A stretch of DNA of 64,000 nt from Mangifera indica (taxonomy: Eukaryota > Streptophyta > Magnoliopsida > Sapindales > Anacardiaceae). The DNA lies in contig NW_025401174.1 of assembly GCF_011075055.1 (NCBI RefSeq), positions 60,105 to 124,104 of the forward strand, in the 5' to 3' direction. A model generated the notes under the pieces. The model saw only the letters and a list, made by a program, of their open reading frames with translations. It did no database searches and had not been told where the DNA came from. This document shows, one piece after another, positions 57,729-64,000 of the stretch (positions are counted from its first letter, which is position 1; every line of letters begins with the position of its first letter). Position numbers and translations under genes: made by a program.

Positions 57729-57807
57729 ACATTTTTGCCCTTATGGCCAAAATTACCTTTTTACCCTTATGGCCAAAATTACCTTTTTACCCTTATGGCC
57801 AAAAATT
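57729..57807. repeat. 26-bp tandem triplication
   Basis: ACCTTTTTACCCTTATGGCC-type units at 57729, 57755 and 57781; the last two are nearly identical. The other GYP-1 LTRs have one unit (near 12315 and 20550). Confidence 0.95.
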
Positions 57808-58543
57808 ACATCTCCTAATGAATTTCTTTATCTTTTTAAGCATAAATCACTCTAATTCTAATACCTTACACACTTATATAAGTAAAAGTTATTTAAATAA
57901 CCTAACTCAAATTTACTTCAAGTATGTAAAGTATGAAATTCTTACCTTTTCTTTGCCAAATAGGTGATTTAAGCTTATTCACCTTCTTTTCTTCTTCTTG
58001 GCAACCTTAATCAACCAAAAATATAATCATTCATCAAACTCCCAAATTTCATATATCTTAAAAATTAAATTTCTTACCTTAAAACTGACCAGAATTGACA
58101 GATCTACACTTTTTATAACTGGGACCTCTGGAAATTAGGTGGTTTAGCTAGGTTTTTGGACGAATTTTGGTTAAGGGAAAGCTTTAGCTTAATTTCATGG
58201 AGTTCTCGGCTAAAAATGGAGAAGATGAATAGATTATATAATTTATAAGCCTTTTGGACCATTTTACCCTTAACCTTTTCCATAAATTACTATTTTATCC
58301 TTAGTCAATTACCAAAAACCCTTAGCACCACCATATAATTTCAAGTGTGCCCTTCAATTTTAATTCCCACTTTGTCCCTTGAATCTTTATAAAATGACCA
58401 TTTTACCCCCTTTGAAAAATATTGCTCATTTAGCAGTTTTCTATAATTCTTTTGCAATTTCTTTACACAACAAGTTATAAAATCAACTCTAGGGGTAATT
58501 TTGGAAGTGGAGTTTACTGACACACCTGAATTCGGATGTTACA

Positions 58544-58868
58544 CATTGTGCAAAGGCAAGCCTATCATCGTGTGACCAATGGTGGCATGTAAACAATGCT
58601 TATATAACAAACCGACTATCAACCTTGAATTTAATCCTACATTAATAATTAAACTCAAGAAAATTTTAGGAATAATCACTCAATAAATTTAACACATCTT
58701 TACGTTGTTCTTAAACTTAACAAATCATACGACAACAAGATTACAAATCAACTTTACCAATTCTAAGGTTCTGATTATTTATTAATTACATGTAAAAATA
58801 TATAAATATAACCAAAATTTGAAGGTACATTTCCATGAAAATATGCCTAAATGGTGGCTCTAATACCA
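58544..58868 (-). other. COP-2 element D leader start and primer-binding site
   Basis: About 310 bp of leader, then the reversed PBS GGCTCTAATACCA (58856-58868; sense TGGTATTAGAGCC, one C-to-T from the tRNA-Met complement). The end TATAAATATAACCAAAA and ATGCCTAAATGGTGG match element E near 45719-45775. Confidence 0.8.
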
Positions 58869-58869
58869 C

Positions 58870-60657
58870 TGTAGGGTTTTATGGCACCGTTAACCAACAT
58901 GTAATAGAATTAAAAATTTTAAAATCCTAAAACCTATCTAGGATACACATTTTAATTCATAGATTCCTGAACATGATAAACGCACAAAAGGTGTTTAGAA
59001 ATTATGCTTGTGTTATTGGCTCTTCTAGGACTTCATGTGGCTATGTAAAAATCAGTATCCAACCCTCTTAAGGTAACATCTTAGTATCCATGTAGAACAA
59101 GAACGAGAGGAAATCTAGAAAGAAGGCTACTAGGGCTTCTATCAGCTAGAACTAGGAAACTTGATCAGGACAAAGTGAGAAGAAGGTCATGGCAATGAAA
59201 GCTTGCATCAACAAGGTCTTAGGCATGAACATGAGTGTTTAGGATGTATGTGTTGACTTGTTGTCCAAATTTTGACTCAAACTAAACACCTTTATTTATA
59301 TGGTATGCATGAATCCAAATTTAGTTAAGATTCTAACTACTTAGGTGATAAGATGTTCAAAAGTTTTTGTTAAATCAAGACTCTTAATTTATTGAAAGTT
59401 TTAATATATAAGAATCTTAATAAAATTAGGATTTTAACTCAACCTAAACTATCTATCAAACAAGAACTCTAAAGAATCCTTGTCTAGCTAAAACACCTTA
59501 CCCATAAGTTAACTTAGCCAATTCACTCACATCCATCATTTGGCCTTACTCAGTTGGATCCATAAGTAGGTCCAATCAAAACCATGTAGTGCATTTGCCC
59601 AATGCCATATGACACCTGCACACCAAATGTTCTAGTTAAAATAGATTTATATGTTTCTCTCTTTCTATGATCCTAGAATTATCGTCAAACGATCCTTGTC
59701 TCTTGGCTCATATCAATCACTTAATACGTGTGACTTATAAGCTCTTTATTGAATCATAGTGTTTGAATTTGGGTCAAATTCATACACAAATCAAGATTGG
59801 CCTTTGCTAAAGTGTCATGGCTACCCGAATGGTAAAATGTTAGTGAACATCTCTATGAGCTTATACAACATCATAGTTATGTGCAATTTAATTTTTTCCT
59901 CAACTAATATCTCTCGAGGCTGAGACATAGAAGTGTGTCAACTTAGTAGTTCCTCGATATGAGCTAATATACATTAATGACTTATATAAATTAGGCTATA
60001 ACCTCATCTCACAGTGGTCACAGATTCAAGCAGTTATGAATGTCTTTCAGCATTCGCATATCTTCTCCTAAGCTCAGGAGTGATGAATCCTTTATTGATC
60101 AACTATAGCCTCTATGTATCTCATGATATAGCCAATCACAACCTTTATGATACCTCTATTATGATGATACGTTAGATAGTGTCAAATCATACCAATCCTT
60201 ACATGAGATGGTCTGGTAAACTCAAGTCAAAAGATCACGTGCACTTGTAGTGTTTAAAGGATTTGTTCCATAGACATTAGTGTAACCATCCATATTGATA
60301 TCTTCTGGTAAGGTCAGTCCAATAAACAACTTCAACACATAAGAACTATTACCACCTTTTAATGAGGTTGCTTAATACTAAGATAATTCACTTCACCATT
60401 ACATGTGCCCTTGGTCATTGTAATGTCGAGATTATAGACATTTCTAGAATGGCCACTTAATGTGTGCATAAGGTTCCCATGATTAGTTCTCTAATTCTCT
60501 CATCATAGTTATATTATTCTAAGGGCATGTTATTTGCATAATCTATAATAGACAAGCATATAAGTTGAATAATTATAAATCATTTTATTAATTAATGAGA
60601 TAAATTACAATTATAAATGTCAAATCAATTGGCTCTAAGGCTTCTACCCTAATATCA
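58870..60657 (-). repeat. COP-2 element D, 5' LTR
   Basis: About 1,788 bp, TGTAGGGTTTTATGGC to TACCCTAATATCA (sense start TGATATTAGGG or TATTAGGG). It is the only COP-2 LTR here with its PBS. The right neighbour is LINE RT. Confidence 0.82.
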
Positions 60658-60860
60658 ATGCTACCTTGTTGAGAAAATTGAAAAGAGCCTCTGTCACCAT
60701 CATAAAGAGGTAAGGGGATAAAAGATCCCCTTGTCTAATAGGTATCTAAACTTTTCCTATTATGCTTGTATTCCATTCATAACATCCCAAAAGATTCTTT
60801 TGGTACCCAAAAGATGTCTTTAGAATGTTTATAGCTAAATTAAGTTAAGAATGTGAGCCC
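60658..60860 (-). pseudogene. LINE-1 copy: RT motif IRQGDLLSPYLF
   Basis: Minus strand: IPIRQGDLLSPYLFMMVTEA then LFNFLNKVAL (60658-60760). This is the conserved (R)QGDPLSPYLF block of L1-type RT, with Pro-to-Leu. The LINE reads on into 47427-48214 after copia element D. Upstream of about 60860 no LINE motif is readable. Confidence 0.82.
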
Positions 60861-61530
60861 TTCATGCTACGCTAACCTCACTCATAATCGATCACTGTAA
60901 GTTTTGTATTACCTACTAAGTTTATGCTTGAGACTCATAGTAGTGGGTTTTCAAGAAAATAAGGTGAATAAGGAGAACTACCAAAAATGATCAAGTAAGA
61001 AACCCATATAAGGCATAAAGTGTAGGAGCAGTTCCCCTATCCTCCCAAATAAGGCTTAATGTTGATGATGTCAAAAACTTGATCAAAGAGGTGTTAAGAA
61101 AGTAGAGAGGTGTTCTAATACAAGCAAGTAAGTTGATTCAAACATTATTAACTTAAGGCTCAATGGAGGAGACATCCGCATAGGCACCAATGATAACCAA
61201 GACTTCACTACATCATAATTACAACTTGCTCAGCATATACCAGCTCTAAAAATTTGTAGGTGCAAAGGATCCAATTAAAATTAAGGAATTCTTGGAGTTA
61301 GTTAACAATACAACAACCCTATTTGACAAGAAACACTAGGAAATAATCAGATATGTCACCTAGCTATTCAAGTTAGATACAAAGGTGTCATGGAACTTGA
61401 CTCGGGAGAAAGTTAAGATTTTGAAGATGTCCTAGTTAGATTTCAAAAAGAAATTCAAGGCAAAGTATAGATTTGCATATGTTATTTATATTATGATTAG
61501 GGAATTTATTACTTTTTCTTAGGGCACAAT
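60861..61530. other. Unassigned
   Basis: No recognised domain in any frame. A weak frame near 61390-61490 contains KILKMS and LDFKKKFKAKYRFAYV on the plus strand, which I cannot assign. Left flank of element F. Confidence 0.35.
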
Positions 61531-62378
61531 AATAAGGGACCAAGGCATTCGATTCATGAAAGGAAAACAAGGCTAACGCAAGAAGAGAAAAGATGTCAAT
61601 GGATGATCCGAGGCAAGAGAAGGTTAGGTGGAAAAGGCAAATGAAGAGAAGATTAATAAAGGACCATGGCAAGAGGGTAGTAGGGTGGAAAGCGGCAAAA
61701 CATGAAAGAAACAAGCCAAGAGCAAGAGGGTGATATGGCTCATGATATGGCAACCAAGGATGACATGGCATGATGACATGGGCATGCAAGATGATATGGA
61801 GCCATGTAGGAAGTCCTATGCATGAGGGATAAAGTCTCATGGTTGAATGGAATTTGGTTTAAATTAAGTTTCCTTATGGAGTTTGGTTTAAACCAAATTT
61901 CTTAATCCTATTTAGTCAATTAAGTATTTTACTAATATTAGTTTCCCTAATATTCTGATAGTTTTTTTTTAATTTAAGAAATAAAGAGCTTTTAGAATTA
62001 TTTGTTTAAGGAGGCCTAATTTTAAGTTAAGAGTCTATTAATATTGTTTCTTATAATCATAGTTTTTTAGAATTTGGAATTAATTAATATTCCTAATTCT
62101 AGTTAAACTGATATTCTAATTTAATAATTTTCTATTCTGAGAGAGCTAGGTTTTCTATTTTAATTAGGAGAGTTATTAGCCTATATAAAGGGTTCAAGTC
62201 ATTGTAATTAAGTCAATAAATTTATTAGATTATTAATAAAATTTAGTTTGAGTTTATTTTTAAGAATTACTTTGCAAATTGCATTGAATTCTTGTTTAAC
62301 CCTTTGCATTTGTCAAACGATATCAACCCTAAACATTATTGTGAACGATATGATAACTTCAACTATGTTTATCCTGCA
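61531..62378 (+). repeat. Element F 5' LTR
   Basis: About 848 bp, collinear with 63411-64000: AAGGGACCAAGGCATTCGAT, the GGCATGATGACATGG block, and GGTTTAAACCAAATTTC. The first two bases are TA instead of TG. The TATA box TATATAAAG is at 62182-62190 and AATAAA at 62215-62220. It ends TTATCCTGCA. Confidence 0.85.
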
Positions 62379-62383
62379 TCAAG

Positions 62384-62396
62384 TGGTATCAAAGCC
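62384..62396 (+). other. Primer-binding site of element F
   Basis: TGGTATCAAAGCC, five bases after the 5' LTR; initiator tRNA-Met type with CAG to CAA. Confidence 0.88.
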
Positions 62397-62469
62397 TTGC
62401 TTTGAAATGGTTGGACATATAAAAGATATGGAGAGGAGTTTGTTCTACACAACTACAGAACCCAATGAC

Positions 62470-63140
62470 CCATAACATAGGAGAATCTCTTAGAGAAAAT
62501 GCATAGTTAATGGTAACGTGTGTAAGCTTGTGATTGATAATTGTAGTTGTGAAAATTTTGTAGGTAAAAGATTGAAGGGGTACTTCAAGCTACAAACTGA
62601 ACCTCATACTGCTCCACATAGTATAGGTTAGATTCAGAATGGTCTAAATATGTGAATAATGAACAATGTAGGGTTTCATTATCTTTGGAAAAAACCTACA
62701 AAGACGAAATTTTATTTGTAGTAAAGATGGATACATGTCATGTGCTCTTAGGACGTCTATGGCAATATGATGTGGATGCTACATATAGGGGTTGAAACAG
62801 TACATACTTTTTCATGTGAGGGAAGAAGCGAATCATCGTACATAACAAGGTTGAAGGAAACACCTCAAAACAAGATGAAAGAGTTTTGATTTTCATACCA
62901 CTGAAAGAGGATGAATTCTAACTTAGAGTCAATAAAGAAGTTAAAAAATTGGAGGAAATTTCTTGTCAAAAAGATGTTCTCATTAATGTAGAAAATTATA
63001 AAATCAAAGAAGATGAAAAGGTCAAAGCTATAGTTGCTGATCAAGGTGAAAAAATCGAGGCAAAGAAAGAAAAGCAACTTGGCGATGATGGAAAAATCAA
63101 AGAGATAAGCAAAATACCTTCAATTCAAGAAAAATATTAA
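62470..63140 (+). pseudogene. Element F protease and Lys/Glu-rich tail
   Basis: REKCIVNGNVCKLVIDNCSC then ENFVGKRLKGYFKLQTEPHT (62490-62620) is the retropepsin region with Asp-Asn-Cys in place of Asp-Ser-Gly, so probably inactive. After frameshifts, VVKMDTCHVLLGRLWQYDVD (62720-62780) is the second conserved block. Then come KRIIVHNKVEGNTSKQDERV, LIFIPLKEDEF and a 63-codon open frame (62949-63140) rich in Lys and Glu without a known domain. Retroelement polyprotein remnant. Confidence 0.78.
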
Positions 63141-63410
63141 TTCCCTTCACCAAAATTTTGAAATCAAAAGCATTATTGACAAAGATGATCTCAATATTAA
63201 TCAAGGTAACTTTATGATATCTGTTAAAAACAATTAGGTGGTTGCTAATGAACTTAAGAGGAATATTATGGAAGGGTTACATCTTTGGAAACAAAGTTTT
63301 TTTCCTCGAACAAAAGTAAGACTCAAACTTTGGTATTATCCTTATTTAAATGGTTAATTACATGTTAATTACTCAAGGGCAAGTCTTTTTTTTTTTTTAG
63401 TGGGGATGAA
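63141..63410 (+). other. Element F 3' interior and purine tract
   Basis: Non-coding; a run of T's at 63386-63398, then AGTGGGGA (63399-63406) directly before the LTR, a good polypurine tract. Confidence 0.65.
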
Positions 63411-64000
63411 TGATGAGGGACCAAGGCATTCAATTCATGAAAGAAAAATGAGGCTGAAACATAGAGAGAAAAGATGTCAAAGGATGATACAAGGCAAGAG
63501 GGAGGTTAGGTGGAAGAGGTGAATGAAGAAGAGATTAAATAAGGACCATGGCAAAAGGTTGATATGGTGGAAAGTGGCAAAAACATGGAAGAAACGAGCC
63601 AAAAGCAAAAAGGTATTGTGGCACATGATATGGCAACCAAGGATGACATGGCATGTGACATGCATCGTATTTGGTAACATGGCCTGATGATATAAGCATG
63701 CAAGATGATATGGAGCCATGTGGGAAGTCTTATGCCTGTAGGATAAGGATTCATAGTTGAGTGGAATTGGTTTAAATCAAGTTTCCTTATGGAGTTTGGT
63801 TTAAAACAAATTTCCTAATCCTATTTAGTCAACTATATGTTTTAGTAATATTAGTTTCCCTAATGTTTTAATGGGCTTATTTTAATTTAAGAACTAAATA
63901 GCTTTTAGGATTATTGGTTTAGGGAAGCTCAATTTTAAATTAGGAGTCTATTAATATTATTTCTTGTAATCATAGTTTCTTAGAATTTGGAATTAATTAA
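63411..64000 (+). repeat. Element F 3' LTR (cut by window end)
   Basis: Starts TGATGAGGGACCAAGGC (or TGAATGATG four bases earlier) and follows 61531-62110 to the last base. The LTR pair differs at scattered positions and a 20-bp or longer insertion near 63656-63690 (ATGTGACATGCATCGTATTT) is absent from the 5' copy. Confidence 0.85.

Larger units (their letters stand above)
56405..58543 (-). repeat. GYP-1 solo LTR (about 2.14 kb)
   Basis: Full-length relative of the LTRs at 11440, 15613 and 20183. Right end is CACACCTGAATTCGGATGTTACA; left end is TGCCCTGTAACACTCCC. No pol on either side. The start may be TGCCC (56405, flanks CATTA/CATTG, one mismatch) or TGTAAC (56410, no TSD). It contains the six-unit minisatellite, a 26-bp triplication, and AT microsatellites at 56565-56587 and 57573-57624. 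It lies in the leader of copia element D. Confidence 0.8.
61531..64000 (+). mobile_element. Element F: gypsy-like non-autonomous element with protease only (3' LTR runs off window)
   Basis: LTR - PBS - about 1.0-kb interior - PPT - LTR. The interior has a gypsy protease but no gag core, RT, RNase H or integrase. It is similar in type to the GP element at the other end of the window. The right end and TSD are outside the window. Confidence 0.82.

Noticed and set aside
61436..61840. 134-codon minus-strand frame with hydrophobic stretches
   Set aside because: Lies antisense across the element F LTR edge; the 3' LTR counterpart (63477-63754) has different, shorter frames, so coding is not conserved.
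1..64000. tRNA genes, rRNA, CRISPR arrays, bacterial operons or host single-copy genes
   Set aside because: None seen on reading both strands. All tRNA-like words are PBS sites next to LTRs, and direct repeats are LTRs or microsatellites.

Overview
This 64-kb window looks like a block of nested transposable elements from an AT-rich angiosperm (probably eudicot) nuclear genome. I recognise no cellular protein gene, tRNA or rRNA. Almost every coding trace is a retrotransposon domain: Ty1/copia and Ty3/gypsy gag, protease (PR), integrase (INT), reverse transcriptase (RT) and RNase H (RH), plus an L1-type LINE. Nearly all are broken by stops and frameshifts. The LTRs are flanked by plant-type primer-binding sites (PBS) complementary to initiator tRNA-Met, and several insertions keep 5-bp target-site duplications (TSDs). 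Family labels (COP-1, COP-2, COP-3, GYP-1, GP) are my own working names.

Layout. 1-4851: a minus-strand COP-1 copia fragment (element A), interrupted by a complete but non-autonomous gypsy-like element (GP, 126-3884, TSD ATAAC) that carries only gag and protease. 4852-11062: poorly identifiable sequence, then an eroded copia ending in a 2-kb 3' LTR, which abuts a plus-strand gypsy RT fragment (11061-11434). 11440-21441: two truncated minus-strand chromovirus copies (GYP-1 i and ii) with a GP-family LTR between them. A 1.19-kb TRIM-like element (17967-19155) sits in the RNase H region of copy ii.

21442-39500 is a four-level nest whose orientation flips at each level. COP-3a gag (minus) contains COP-3b (plus), whose 5' LTR contains COP-1 element C (minus), which contains full-length COP-1 element B (plus, 24162-31664, TSD AATAG). 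B inside C makes an imperfect palindrome of about 13 kb.

39620-60860: a minus-strand L1-type LINE split by two COP-2 copia elements, E (41311-47426) and D (48215-60657). D is itself interrupted by two gypsy solo LTRs (51609-53857, TSD CAAAC, and about 56405-58543). 61531-64000: another gypsy-like non-autonomous element (F, protease only) whose 3' LTR runs off the window.

Nothing here appears able to transpose on its own. The most interesting features are the same-family inverted nest (a natural long hairpin), the non-autonomous gag/PR and TRIM-like elements, the W-box and CACGTG clusters in the COP-1 leader, LTR-internal minisatellites that differ in copy number between copies, and the LINE that can be read across two large insertions. 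Domain calls come from reading translated motifs by eye. Domain edges are usually good to about 50-100 bp. LTR edges with a TSD are good to the base.
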